DNA from: Ensifer adhaerens
Lineage (GTDB): Bacteria > Pseudomonadota > Alphaproteobacteria > Rhizobiales > Rhizobiaceae
Direction: 5' to 3'
DNA: 64,000 nt
Assembly (NCBI RefSeq): GCF_001270265.1
Contig: NZ_LGAP01000002.1
Coordinates: forward strand, 742,001-806,000
Part shown: in pieces, positions 34,850 through 43,556 of the stretch
Numbering within the stretch: position 1 is the stretch's first letter
Layout of the letters: every line of letters starts with the position of its first letter
The notes under the pieces: model-generated
Databases searched by the model: none
Seen by the model: only the letters and a program-made list of their open reading frames with translations
Told to the model about the DNA's origin: nothing
Position numbers and translations under genes: made by a program

Positions 34850-36439
34850 CTAACTATCGAACCAGACGCGGCTGGCGACGTAGCCGTTCGAAAGGTCGTT
34901 GCCGATGTCGTGAACGAAGCCCTTCAGCGATGCGGAAGCCGCGTTCACATAGTCGTTGAAAACGGGAAGAATCAGGCCGCCTTCGTCGCGCACCGTCATC
35001 GCCATCGTGCGGTACATTTCCTTGCGCTTGGTCTCGTCAAGTTCCGAACGGGCCTGGAGCAGGAGCTTGTCGAAGTCTTCGCGCTTGAAGCGGGTGTCGT
35101 TCCATTCGGCGCTGGAGAGATAGGAGGTGGAGTAGCGCGAATCCTGGGTCGGCCGGCCGCCCCAATAGGAAGCGCAGAAGGGCTGGACGTTCCAGACATT
35201 GGTCCAGTAGCCATCCTCCGGCTCGCGACGAACCTCAAGTTCGATGCCGGCCTTCTTGGCGCTTTCCTGGAACAGAACCGCAGCGTCGATTGCGCCGGGG
35301 AAGGCGGCATCCGAGGTGCGCAGCAGGATCGGCCGGTCGTGGCCGGATTTCTTGAAGTGGAAGGCGGCCTTGTCAGGATCGTAGGCGCGCTGCTCGATAC
35401 CATCAGGCGCCAGCGCATAGTTCTCGTTGACCGGGTAATCATTGCCGAGCGTGCCGAAGCCGCCGACGACCCGGTCGAGGATCGCCTGCCGGTCGATCGC
35501 GTATTTCAGCGCCAGCCTCAGGTCGCCGTTGTCGAAGGGCGCCGTGTCGCAATGCATCAGGAAGCTGTAGAAGCCCTTGCCGGCGGTCCGGAGAATCTCG
35601 ACGCGCGGCGCACGCTTCAGAAGCGGCACGGTCTTCGGGTCGATGTTGTTGATGAAATGCACCTGGCCGGAGGAGAGTGCGGCGATACGCGCCGTCGTAT
35701 CGTTCATCACGATGATTTCGACGCTGTCGACGAAGCCGCGATCCTGGCGCCAGTCATTGGTGTTCTTCTCGAAGGTCGAGCGCAGGCCCGCTTCATAGCT
35801 CGCAAGCTTGTAAGGGCCGGTGCCGATGGGCGAGGCGGGATTGTCGACGCCGCCGCGCGGCTGGATGATCAGGTGGTAGTCGGTCAGAAGCAGTGGCAGA
35901 TCGGCATTGCCTTCGGTCAGCGTCAGGACCAGCGCGCCGGCCTTTTCCTCGATCGTCTTGATCGAGCGCATCAGTCCGAGCGCGCCCGACTTAGAACCTT
36001 CGTCCGAGTGGCGCTTCAGCGTGGCGATGACGTCGGCGATGGTCATCTTGCTACCGTCATGGAAGCTGACGTCGTTGCGGATCTTGAAAGTCCATTGCGA
36101 CGCGTCCGCCGAGGGCTCCCAGGATTCGGCCAGCGCCGGCAGCGGCGCGCCGGTCTTCGGGTCGGATTCGACCAGCGTATCGCCCCAGAGATGACCGATG
36201 ACGAACAAGACCGAGCCGCTATAGCCGGCGGGGTCGAGCGTATCGGTGGTGGCGCCGCCCTTGAGGCCCAGTTTCAGGTGACCGCCGCGCTTGGGCTCGT
36301 CGGCGCGCGCATCGCCCGCCACCATCGTGCCGCCAAAGCCTGCGGCCAGACCCAGGGCCGCCGTGCCCGCCAGAAAGCCGCGGCGGTTGATGCCGGCCGG
36401 CACGATCAGGCCGTCGGGACGCTTGGTGAATTCGCTCAT
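34850..36439 (-). CDS. Peptide/opine-type ABC substrate-binding protein (family 5), orphan
   Basis: A 529-residue exported protein. The N-terminus has a twin-arginine motif, GINRRGFLAGTAALGLAAG, so it is probably Tat-exported. The mature part starts KRGGHLKLGLKGG and contains PALAESWEPSADASQWTFKI, typical of family-5 oligopeptide-type binding proteins. It is a close paralogue, with the same length, of the binding protein at 43556-45145, but has no permease or ATPase of its own. GAGGGAACC precedes the ATG. It diverges from the HTH gene at 36569 across a promoter with phased repeats. Confidence 0.9.
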   Translation of the reverse strand: MSEFTKRPDGLIVPAGINRRGFLAGTAALGLAAGFGGTMVAGDARADEPKRGGHLKLGLKGGATTDTLDPAGYSGSVLFVIGHLWGDTLVESDPKTGAPLPALAESWEPSADASQWTFKIRNDVSFHDGSKMTIADVIATLKRHSDEGSKSGALGLMRSIKTIEEKAGALVLTLTEGNADLPLLLTDYHLIIQPRGGVDNPASPIGTGPYKLASYEAGLRSTFEKNTNDWRQDRGFVDSVEIIVMNDTTARIAALSSGQVHFINNIDPKTVPLLKRAPRVEILRTAGKGFYSFLMHCDTAPFDNGDLRLALKYAIDRQAILDRVVGGFGTLGNDYPVNENYALAPDGIEQRAYDPDKAAFHFKKSGHDRPILLRTSDAAFPGAIDAAVLFQESAKKAGIELEVRREPEDGYWTNVWNVQPFCASYWGGRPTQDSRYSTSYLSSAEWNDTRFKREDFDKLLLQARSELDETKRKEMYRTMAMTVRDEGGLILPVFNDYVNAASASLKGFVHDIGNDLSNGYVASRVWFDS

Positions 36440-36501
36440 ATGCAGGTTCCCTCTGATGTTTTGTTGCTAGGGAAAACCTAGCGGCTGCCACAGGTCGCAC
36501 A

Positions 36502-36541
36502 ATTTCGCGACTTGACGCGGATTTACGCGACTTTACGCTAT
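36502..36541. promoter_or_regulatory. Helically phased 10-bp tandem repeats in divergent promoter
   Basis: Units ATTTCGCGAC, TTGACGCGGA, TTTACGCGAC and TTTACGCTAT follow each other at an exact 10-bp period, so the ACGC core lies on one face of the helix. They are in the 129-bp gap between the orphan binding protein and the HTH regulator. This arrangement suits cooperative binding by that regulator. Confidence 0.5.
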
Positions 36542-36568
36542 CTAGGTTCATGCTTCGGGAGAGCAGTG

Positions 36569-37363
36569 TTGCACGACGCCGACCTATTCGCCGCCAATCT
36601 TCGTTTCGCCTGCGCCACAAGGCGCTCGATCTCGCAGATCTGCCGCGAGATCGGCATCAACCGCCAGCAATTCAACCGCTACATCAGCGGCGAAGCGCGG
36701 CCGTCGGCGCATAATGTCGCCCGCATCGCCAGCTTCTTCGGGCTGCAGGCGCAGGACTTTTCGTTGTCGCCGAAGCTGTTCGAAGCCCGAATGACCCGGC
36801 CCGATCGCGACCGGTCGGAAGCCGGGTTGCTGCTCGAAGGGTTTCCCGGCGATCTTGCCGGGCTTCGCCGCCATATCGGCTACTACCAGACCTATCACCT
36901 CTCGCCGTCGTGGCCCGGCCGCGTCGTCTGCTCCTGCGCCAGGATCCATGAGGAGAGCGGCTCGATCCGTGTGAAATCGATCGAGCGCATCCGGGACGCC
37001 GCCAACGAGATCCAGCAGTTTTCGAAATATGTCGGCCTCGTCACCTTCTGGCGTAACCGCATCTTCATCGCCGAGCGCAGCGTCGGGCGCCAGCCGATGC
37101 TGTCGCAGACGATCCTGATGCCGTTCGAGGTGCATCAGCGCGTCTATCTGCGCGGCACCACCATGGGCGTTTCCTGGCGCAAGGAAAACCTGCCTTATGC
37201 CTCGCGGATGATCTGGCGCACTCTCGGCCAGGAGCCGGATATCCGGCAGATGCTGTCGCGCTGCGGCGTGCTGGCCACAGGCTCGCGGCAGATGCCGTCG
37301 ACGGTCAGGGCCTTTTTCGAGACGCCCGAGGCCAACATTTTGACGGTGCCGACCGATTATTGA
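36569..37363 (+). CDS. XRE-like HTH transcriptional regulator with C-terminal sensor domain
   Basis: A 264-residue protein. The N-terminal HTH (about residues 10-55) reads RRSISQICREIGINRQQFNR then YISGEARPSAHNVARIASFF, an XRE-type fold. The following ~200 residues are a domain I do not recognise, with GYYQTYHLSPSWPGRVVCS and HQRVYLRGTTMGVSW. No ATG fits: TTG 36569 is 7 nt after GGGAG, with GTG 36566 as alternative. It is divergent from the orphan family-5 binding protein and likely controls it (inference). Confidence 0.8.
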   Translation: MHDADLFAANLRFACATRRSISQICREIGINRQQFNRYISGEARPSAHNVARIASFFGLQAQDFSLSPKLFEARMTRPDRDRSEAGLLLEGFPGDLAGLRRHIGYYQTYHLSPSWPGRVVCSCARIHEESGSIRVKSIERIRDAANEIQQFSKYVGLVTFWRNRIFIAERSVGRQPMLSQTILMPFEVHQRVYLRGTTMGVSWRKENLPYASRMIWRTLGQEPDIRQMLSRCGVLATGSRQMPSTVRAFFETPEANILTVPTDY

Positions 37364-37434
37364 GGTGGCGGCCTTAGCGTTGCCGCCCTAGATTGCGCCT
37401 TGTGCTAGCGACCGCATCGTTGAAGGGGAAGTCG

Positions 37435-37776
37435 ATGAAATCTGCTGTTGTCGCCGTGTCAGGGTTTCTGCTCGGTGTCTCGGCGATGCCGTCTGCGGCC
37501 GAAGACGCGCGCCCGCCAATCCCGGCTTGCGCGCTTTCCGGCTCCACCAGCGTCATGATCGGCGGCCAGCCTGCGCTCCGGCTTTCCGACGTCGCGAACT
37601 GCCCGCCGGAACTTTACGAGGTGGTGCCGAGCATCATGATCGAGGGACAGCCGGTGGTGCATTTCCGCTCCGGCAGTGGAGCTACGGGAGACTGCACAGC
37701 CAAGGCGGAATCGTCGGTGACCTTCGAAGGCGAGGCAGCGCAGCGACTGGGCGATGTGGCCTGCCGGCAGAAGTGA
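37435..37776 (+). CDS. Exported PAAR-like repeat protein, unknown function
   Basis: A 113-residue protein. The N-terminus MKSAVVAVSGFLLGVSAMPS with SAAED is a signal peptide. The mature part has three repeats of a PAAR-like pattern: GSTSVMIGGQPALRLSDVAN then Cys; PSIMIEGQPVVHF ending GDC; and SSVTFEGEAAQRLGDVAC. PAAR domains normally cap type VI secretion spikes, but a Sec signal is unusual for that role and no T6SS gene is nearby. AAGGGGAAG precedes the ATG. Function unknown; periplasmic or surface location expected. Confidence 0.75.
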   Translation: MKSAVVAVSGFLLGVSAMPSAAEDARPPIPACALSGSTSVMIGGQPALRLSDVANCPPELYEVVPSIMIEGQPVVHFRSGSGATGDCTAKAESSVTFEGEAAQRLGDVACRQK

Positions 37777-37788
37777 GCCTTTTTGGTG

Positions 37789-39225
37789 CTAATCGATCAT
37801 CGCCAGCCGTGCGCCGTCGCGCATAGCGGCGAGAGCCCGCGGATTGGTGACCGGATATCCCTTGATGAAGCGCTCGGCCGATGACAAGGGAAACTCCGCC
37901 TTGAGCCGACGTGCGCTGTCGGCCGCCTGCATGGCTTCCCCGAGCCGGGCGTGAGCCATGGCCTTGAAGATCAGGGTGCTCGGCGATTCCTGCGAGCTTC
38001 TGTCGAGGGCGGAGAGGCATTCGCGGTCGCGGCCGACGACATAGAGGATGCGGGCGCGCATGCCGAAATACCAGGGCGGCCCCAGCGGGTTGAGATAAAG
38101 TGCACGGTCGATGAGCGAGACCGCCTCTTCGGGATCGCCTGTGATCAGCGCCTTGGCGCCGGCGAGAAGCGCCAGCGTATCGGCGTGGTTCCGGCCGTAT
38201 TGGTAGGCGCGGGCATGCGCCTCGACGGCACCCGGCATGTCGCCGCGGCAGGCCCGGAGATCGCCCAGGCAGGTGTAGGCCGCGGGATCGGTCGGATCGA
38301 GCCGCAGAGCCTGCTCCAATGCTGCGCCCCAATTGTCGAGGGCCGTATCGAGATCGCTGTCAAAGCCGCTGCAGGCTTGAACGGCATAGGCATAGGCAAG
38401 CTCGCTCCAGGCTCTTGCGCGGGTGGGCTCAAGCTCCAGCGAGCGCTTGAATAACTTGATCGCCTCGACATTGCCCTCCTGGCTGAATCGGTTGTGCTGC
38501 TCGACGGCGAGCAGATAGCAATCATAGGATTGCAGGTTTCCCGGCGCCTTGTGCCGGCTCGCCTTGCGGCCGAGGGTGGCGAGCGTGCCGTAGCATCCTG
38601 CCAGAACGTTGATGACGCTCTCGGTCAGACTGTCCTGCAGTGTCAGGATATCCTCCATCGGCCGATCGTAGCGCTCGCTCCAGAGCAATTGGCCCGAACG
38701 GGGTTCCAAAAGCTGGATCGTCAGGCGAACGCGGTGGTCGTCGGCGCGCAGTTGCCCGGTGACGGCATAGGTGGCGCCGATCGCCTGGACATGGTCGTTG
38801 AAGCTTTCGGGGCGGTTGCCGAGCAGCTTCATCGTGTGGAAGGCGATAACAGGCAGGTCCGCGTAGCGGGCGAGATCGACGCAGATATCCGAGGAAAGCC
38901 CATCGGCGAAACGGTGCCAGCGCTCTTCCGCGTTGAGGCTTTCGATCGGGAAGACGGCGAGAACCGGCGGTGCCTGCTGGACGTCTGGAGCAGCGGCCGA
39001 CCGCGCGCCGGCGGAGCCGGTGACGTGGCTTGCCAGCTCGATCTTGTTGCGCACGCCAAGCTTGCCATAGATCGTGGCGAGATGGGTGCGCACGGTCGAG
39101 GGCGCGATGAACAGCGCTTGGCCGATCTCGCGATAGGTAAGGCCGGCGGCGAAACGCTCGGCCACCGCCCGTTCTCGGTCGGACAATGCCTCAGGGGCGA
39201 ACTCAGAACTTGGGATGCGGTTCAT
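37789..39225 (-). CDS. LuxR-type HTH regulator with TPR-rich C-terminus
   Basis: A 478-residue protein. A LuxR HTH lies at the N-terminus (about residues 12-70: LSDRERAVAERFAAGLTYRE, IAPSTVRTHLATIYGKLGV). Next comes a TolB/adenylate-cyclase-associated segment (VLAVFPIESLNAEERWHRFA, TYAVTGQLRADDHRVRLTIQ) and then about six TPR-like helices (AIKLFKRSLELEPTRARAWS, AVEAHARAYQYGRNHADTLA). N-terminal placement of the LuxR HTH is the reverse of most LuxR proteins. The start at 39225 follows AGGGAGCAGGC. Target genes are unknown; it is convergent with the PAAR-like gene and divergent from the DUF1127 gene. Confidence 0.85.
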   Translation of the reverse strand: MNRIPSSEFAPEALSDRERAVAERFAAGLTYREIGQALFIAPSTVRTHLATIYGKLGVRNKIELASHVTGSAGARSAAAPDVQQAPPVLAVFPIESLNAEERWHRFADGLSSDICVDLARYADLPVIAFHTMKLLGNRPESFNDHVQAIGATYAVTGQLRADDHRVRLTIQLLEPRSGQLLWSERYDRPMEDILTLQDSLTESVINVLAGCYGTLATLGRKASRHKAPGNLQSYDCYLLAVEQHNRFSQEGNVEAIKLFKRSLELEPTRARAWSELAYAYAVQACSGFDSDLDTALDNWGAALEQALRLDPTDPAAYTCLGDLRACRGDMPGAVEAHARAYQYGRNHADTLALLAGAKALITGDPEEAVSLIDRALYLNPLGPPWYFGMRARILYVVGRDRECLSALDRSSQESPSTLIFKAMAHARLGEAMQAADSARRLKAEFPLSSAERFIKGYPVTNPRALAAMRDGARLAMID

Positions 39226-39395
39226 GCCTGCTCCCTGCCATCCGCGCCGGTTGGATTCAACCAAGGCTGGAGCAAAATACTACAAATGCAGGAGAGGAAA
39301 CACAGCAGCTGCGCGATGTCGCTTTCGGGGGACGAGCCTAGAGTTCCGGTATCGCTTCAACGCCCCGAGGGGCACGGCAGATGAGGGAACCGGCG

Positions 39396-39650
39396 ATGAG
39401 CAATCTCCTGACAGGCATGTCCGAATTCTACAACGCCGTCTGGCTCGATACCCGCCAGCCGGCGAAACACTCGGGCGACGGCGCTGGCCGCTATGATCCT
39501 TTCCGTCTGCTCGCCGTCTGGGAGGAGCGCATTCGCTTTCGCCAGCAGCTCGAGCTGATGGCCAAGAACAATCCAGAATTGCTCGATGATGTCGGGCTGA
39601 CGAGAGCACAGGTCGACAGGGAAACGCGCAAGCCCTTCTGGCAGCGCTAG
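39396..39650 (+). CDS. DUF1127 small protein
   Basis: An 84-residue protein ending in a DUF1127-like arginine-rich segment: FRLLAVWEERIRFRQQLELM, then DDVGLTRAQVDRETRKPFW. Small DUF1127 proteins in alphaproteobacteria act in RNA turnover and phosphate/carbon regulation, often stress-induced. The ATG at 39396 follows AGGG at 8 nt; an in-frame ATG at 39381 is the alternative. The stop codon TAG lies within the left arm of the foldback element that follows. Confidence 0.85.
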   Translation: MSNLLTGMSEFYNAVWLDTRQPAKHSGDGAGRYDPFRLLAVWEERIRFRQQLELMAKNNPELLDDVGLTRAQVDRETRKPFWQR

Positions 39651-39920
39651 AGCGCTTCATCTTTAAACGGAAGCGATTCTGTTGGCTCAAAACGGCCGTT
39701 CCACACGAAGGATGGCGCAGGGCGATGCGGATCCATCGGGCAAGCCATCCGACACAGTGGGCGGCCGTTTTCAGCCAACCCGAAGGGCCGGATGAATTTC
39801 GGCCATTACCGGCGACGGCCGTCTCGACCGCAGCTTCTGCTGCGCTCTTCGCCAGCCGCCTTGGTCCTGGCCGAAATTCCTTCCGGCAGAATGCTTCTGT
39901 TTAAAGATGAAGCGCTCTAG
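39647..39920. mobile_element. MITE-like foldback element, 274 bp, no coding capacity
   Basis: The ends are 22-bp perfect inverted repeats (39647-39668 and 39899-39920) beginning CTAGAGCGCTTC, with imperfect pairing continuing about 12 bp further. Inside are two independent long hairpins: TTGGCTCAAAACGGCCG (39682) with CGGCCGTTTTCAGCCAA (39762-39778), and CCGGATGAATTTCGGCCA (39788) with TGGCCGAAATTCCTTCCGG (39868-39886). No transposase frame is present. It occupies nearly the whole 321-bp gap between the DUF1127 gene and the transporter ATPase gene. Confidence 0.65.
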
Positions 39921-39971
39921 GGTCTGGAGCCCGGCGAGTAATACGGCCGCCATGTGGCGGCCGTATTGTCG

Positions 39972-41624
39972 TCAGTTGCCGGCGCTTTCCATGCGCCGGG
40001 TGGCCAGCACCCGTTCCAGCCAGCCGATCTCCATCTCGGGAACCGACTTCAACAGCAGATCGGTATAGTCGTCGAAGGGTGGCGCCAGCACCTTGGACTT
40101 CGGCCCGAAGCGCACCAGTCGGCCGCGATGCATGACCGCGACGCTGTCGGCGATCGCCCGCACGATGGCGATGTCGTGGGTGATAAAGACATAGGAAACA
40201 GCGGTTTCCTCCTGAAGCTTCAGAAGCAGATTCAGGATGCCTTCGGCGACCAGCGGATCGAGGGCCGAGGTCGGTTCGTCGCAGAGGATCAGCTCCGGCT
40301 CTGCGGCAAGCGCCCGGGCGATGGCGACACGCTGCTTCTGCCCGCCGGAAAGCTCGGCCGGATAACGATCGAGGAAACGCGTTCCCATCTCGATCTGGTC
40401 GAGCAGTTCCTTGACCCGCGCCGTCTTCTTGGCGCCGTGCATGCCGAAGTAGAAGGACAGCGGGCGACCGACGATGTCGCGCACCGTCTGGCGCGGGTTC
40501 ATCGCCGTATCGGCCATCTGGTAGATCATCTGGATACGGCGCAGCTCGTCAGTGCTGCGGCCCTTCAAGGCGCGCGGCAGTTCCTTGCCTTCGAAGGTGA
40601 TGCGCCCTTCGGTCGGCGGCAGCAGGCCGGTTATGACGCGCGCCAGCGTCGACTTGCCTGAGCCGCTTTCGCCGACGATCGCCAGCGTTTGGCCCTTGGG
40701 CAGATGCATGGAAACATCGTGCAGAACCTTGAAGCCATTGCCATAGCCGGCGCTGACATGCTCGATCTTCAATTGCGTGCCGGTCTGGTCCGGCGCCTCG
40801 TCGCGTTTGGTCTGGCGCACGCTGACGAGTGCCCGGGTGTAGTCCTCCCGCGGCGCCTCGATCACTTGCTTGGTCGTGCCGTATTCCACCGTCTTGCCGT
40901 GGCGCAGCACCATGATGTCGTCGGAGATCTGGGCGACGACGGCCAGATCATGGGTGATGTAGAGCGCTGCGGTATGAGTTTCCTCGATCGCGTGCTTGAT
41001 CGCCGCAAGCACGTCGATCTGCGTGGTGACGTCGAGCGCCGTCGTCGGTTCGTCAAAAACGATCAGCTCCGGGTTGGGGCAGAGCGCCATCGCGGTCATC
41101 GCCCGCTGCAGCTGGCCGCCCGAAACCTGGTGGGGATAACGTTCGCCGAAGCTTTCCGGGTTCGGTAGGCCGAGCACCTGGAAGAGATAAAGCGCGCGTT
41201 TCTTCGCCTCCTCACGGCTCATGATGCCGTGGCGAAGGGAGGCCTCGATCACCTGATCGCCGAGCCGGTGCGCCGGGTTGAAGGCGGCGGCCGCCGATTG
41301 AGCGACGTAGCAGACGCGTGCGCCGCGGATCGAGCGGATGCCGTTCTTGTCAAGCGTCAGGATGTCCTTGCCGTCGAGCAGCACTTGGCCCCCTGTGATG
41401 CGCACGCCGCCGCGGCCATAGGCGAGCGCCGACAGGCCGATGGTCGACTTGCCGGCGCCGGATTCGCCGATCAGCCCAAGCACCTTGCCCTTTTGGAGGT
41501 CGAAGGACACGCCTTCGACCAGGGTCACGGTTTTCGGCGGTTCGCCAGGGGGATAGCTGGTCGCCTCGATTTTCAGGTTCTTGACGGAAAGAAGCGCGTT
41601 CTTTGCAGATGAAGACTCAGGCAT
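39972..41624 (-). CDS. Fused peptide-type ABC transporter ATPase (DppD-DppF type)
   Basis: A 550-residue protein with two complete ATPase halves. Half 1 has Walker [10 protein letters not shown], signature [15 protein letters not shown] and Walker [13 protein letters not shown]. Half 2 has Walker [10 protein letters not shown] (about residue 324), signature [15 protein letters not shown] and Walker [13 protein letters not shown]. This is the DppD and DppF pair joined in one chain. ATG 41624 lies 8 nt after AGGAGG, making it better than GTG 41630. It is the last gene of the binding-protein/DppB/DppC/ATPase operon that lies directly downstream of the carnitine genes. Confidence 0.94.
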   Translation of the reverse strand: MPESSSAKNALLSVKNLKIEATSYPPGEPPKTVTLVEGVSFDLQKGKVLGLIGESGAGKSTIGLSALAYGRGGVRITGGQVLLDGKDILTLDKNGIRSIRGARVCYVAQSAAAAFNPAHRLGDQVIEASLRHGIMSREEAKKRALYLFQVLGLPNPESFGERYPHQVSGGQLQRAMTAMALCPNPELIVFDEPTTALDVTTQIDVLAAIKHAIEETHTAALYITHDLAVVAQISDDIMVLRHGKTVEYGTTKQVIEAPREDYTRALVSVRQTKRDEAPDQTGTQLKIEHVSAGYGNGFKVLHDVSMHLPKGQTLAIVGESGSGKSTLARVITGLLPPTEGRITFEGKELPRALKGRSTDELRRIQMIYQMADTAMNPRQTVRDIVGRPLSFYFGMHGAKKTARVKELLDQIEMGTRFLDRYPAELSGGQKQRVAIARALAAEPELILCDEPTSALDPLVAEGILNLLLKLQEETAVSYVFITHDIAIVRAIADSVAVMHRGRLVRFGPKSKVLAPPFDDYTDLLLKSVPEMEIGWLERVLATRRMESAGN

Positions 41625-42444
41625 CGCCACGCCCTCCTTTCAGGCTGGAGGTTCGTTTCATCAGCCAGTCGACCACGAGGTTGACGCAGATCGCCAACGT
41701 CGCGATCGCAGCCCCCGGGATCAGCGCTGCGGAAATGCCGAAGATGATCCCGTCCTTGTTGTCCTTGACCATGCCGCCCCAGTCGGCGGCCGGCGGCTGG
41801 ATGCCGAGACCGAGGAAGGAGAGGGTGGAGAGAAACAGGATGGAAAAGGCAAAGCGCAGGCCGAATTCGGCCAAGAGCGGCGACAGCGTGTTCGGCAGGA
41901 TCTCGCGGAAGATGATCCAGGTGCTGCCTTCGCCGCGCAGCCGTGCCGCCTCGACGAATTCCATGACCGCGACGTCGAGCGCCACGGCACGGCCGATGCG
42001 GAAGACGCGGGTGGAATCGAGCACCGCCATGACCAGGATCAGGATCCACAGATGCTGCGGCAGCACCGCCAGCACGACGAGGGCGAAGATCAGTGTCGGG
42101 ATCGCCATCATCAGATCGTTGAAGCGAGAGAAGAACTGGTCGACGAACCCGCCCATGACCGCAGCGGTGAACGAGAGGATCATGCCGAGCGAGAAGGACA
42201 GCACGGTTGCCGCCAGCGCCACGAAGATCGTGGTGCGGGCGCCATAGATCAAGCGCGAAAGCAGGTCGCGCCCGAGGTTGTCGGTGCCGAGCAGGAAATC
42301 GCCGCCGGCGGGCAGCCAAATGTCGCCAACGACATCACGTTCGCCGAAGGGGGCGATCACAGGTGCGAACAGGGCGCAGAAGATCGCGATGGCGATGCCG
42401 GCGATGCCGATCCAGGCGCTGAAGGGAATGGCTCTCAAGTTCAT
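41617..42444 (-). CDS. Peptide-type ABC transporter permease, DppC type
   Basis: A 275-residue permease with about six hydrophobic segments. The DppC signature LLGTDNLGRDLLSRLIYGAR is present near residue 50 and the EAA loop is EAARLRGEGSTWIIF followed by REILPNTLSPLL. The ATG overlaps the DppB stop by 4 bp (ATGA), and its 3' end overlaps the ATPase start by 8 bp, so the operon is tightly coupled. It pairs with the DppB-type subunit. Confidence 0.94.
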   Translation of the reverse strand: MNLRAIPFSAWIGIAGIAIAIFCALFAPVIAPFGERDVVGDIWLPAGGDFLLGTDNLGRDLLSRLIYGARTTIFVALAATVLSFSLGMILSFTAAVMGGFVDQFFSRFNDLMMAIPTLIFALVVLAVLPQHLWILILVMAVLDSTRVFRIGRAVALDVAVMEFVEAARLRGEGSTWIIFREILPNTLSPLLAEFGLRFAFSILFLSTLSFLGLGIQPPAADWGGMVKDNKDGIIFGISAALIPGAAIATLAICVNLVVDWLMKRTSSLKGGRGDA

Positions 42445-43556
42445 CGCGGGTGCCTCAGTCTCGGGTTGGCGAGAATGGCGAGAATGTCGGCCGCCATGTT
42501 GAGGAAGATGTAGAAGGCCGCGAAGATCAGGCCGCAGGCCTGCACGACCGGCATGTCGCGCACGGTCACGGCATCCACCATGTATTGCCCCATGCCGGGA
42601 TAGACGAAGACCACCTCGACCACGACGACGCCGACGACGAGATAGGCAAGGTTGAGCGCGATGACGTTGATGACGGGTGCCACGGCATTGGGCGCGGCGT
42701 GGCGGGCGATGATGCGGAACATGCCGAGGCCCTTGAGCTCGGCAGTCTCGACATAGGCCGACGACATGACGTTGAGGATCGCCGCCCTGGTCATGCGCAT
42801 CATGTGGGCGAGAACGACGAGCACGAGGGTTGCGACCGGAAGTGCGATCGCCGAAAGCCGCTCGGTGAAGCTCATGCTGTCATAGACGGTCGCGGGGAAG
42901 GTCGCGACGCCGAATTTGACCGCGAAGAACATGATCAGGAGATAGCCGACGAAAAACTCGGGCAGGGAGATGGCCGCGAGCGAGACGACGTTGATGATCT
43001 TGTCCGGCAGGCGGTTGCGGAACTGCACCGCCAGCATGCCGAGGCCGACGGCGAGCGGCACCGAGACGATCGCGGCGAAGAACGCCAGGAACAGCGAATT
43101 GCCGAGACGCTTGGCGATCTGTTCGCCGACCGAGTTCTTGCTGGCCCAGGAGGTGCCGAAGTCGCCTTGCACGGCGCCGCCGAGCCAGGAAAGATAACGC
43201 TCGCTCCAGGGGCGGTCGAGGCCGAGATCCTTGCGGATGTTCTCCACGGCCTGCGGCGTTGCCGACTGGCCGAGATAGGTGGTGGCGAAGTCGCCGGGCA
43301 GCGCTTCGATGCCGCCGAAGATCATCAGCGACACGGCAAAGAGCAGGCCGACGCTTAAGCCGAGGCGCTGAAGGATCAGCGCCGCGAGAGGGCGGCGAAA
43401 GATGAAGCGCCGCCAGAAGGTGCCGCCGAGTTCGCCCTGGGCGTCGGCGGGGTTGGGTTTTGCTGGTACACCGGAAAGATCGGCAGACCGCGGATGTGCT
43501 CCATCCGCGGTCCCATCCGTCGGAACCGGACCAGTCATCGGTCCGCTTTCCATCAT
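42441..43556 (-). CDS. Peptide-type ABC transporter permease, DppB type
   Basis: A 371-residue permease. The first ~55 residues are a hydrophilic, proline-rich cytoplasmic tail (GPVPTDGTADGAHPRSADLS) that is longer than usual for DppB. The core follows with SLMIFGGIEALPGDF, DLGLDRPWSERYLSWL and the EAA loop ETAELKGLGMFRIIARHAAP. Its ATG at 43556 shares one base with the binding-protein stop (TGATG); ATG 43538 is an alternative. The open frame continuing upstream to 44258 is a shadow of the binding-protein gene. Confidence 0.92.
   Translation of the reverse strand: MMESGPMTGPVPTDGTADGAHPRSADLSGVPAKPNPADAQGELGGTFWRRFIFRRPLAALILQRLGLSVGLLFAVSLMIFGGIEALPGDFATTYLGQSATPQAVENIRKDLGLDRPWSERYLSWLGGAVQGDFGTSWASKNSVGEQIAKRLGNSLFLAFFAAIVSVPLAVGLGMLAVQFRNRLPDKIINVVSLAAISLPEFFVGYLLIMFFAVKFGVATFPATVYDSMSFTERLSAIALPVATLVLVVLAHMMRMTRAAILNVMSSAYVETAELKGLGMFRIIARHAAPNAVAPVINVIALNLAYLVVGVVVVEVVFVYPGMGQYMVDAVTVRDMPVVQACGLIFAAFYIFLNMAADILAILANPRLRHPR

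Noticed and set aside
34814-36481. A 555-codon open frame opposite the orphan binding protein
   Set aside because: The minus-strand frame encodes a full family-5 binding protein with a Tat signal; the plus-strand frame has no recognisable domain.
37435-37776. Type VI secretion spike tip
   Set aside because: The protein has a signal peptide and there are no T6SS genes in the window.
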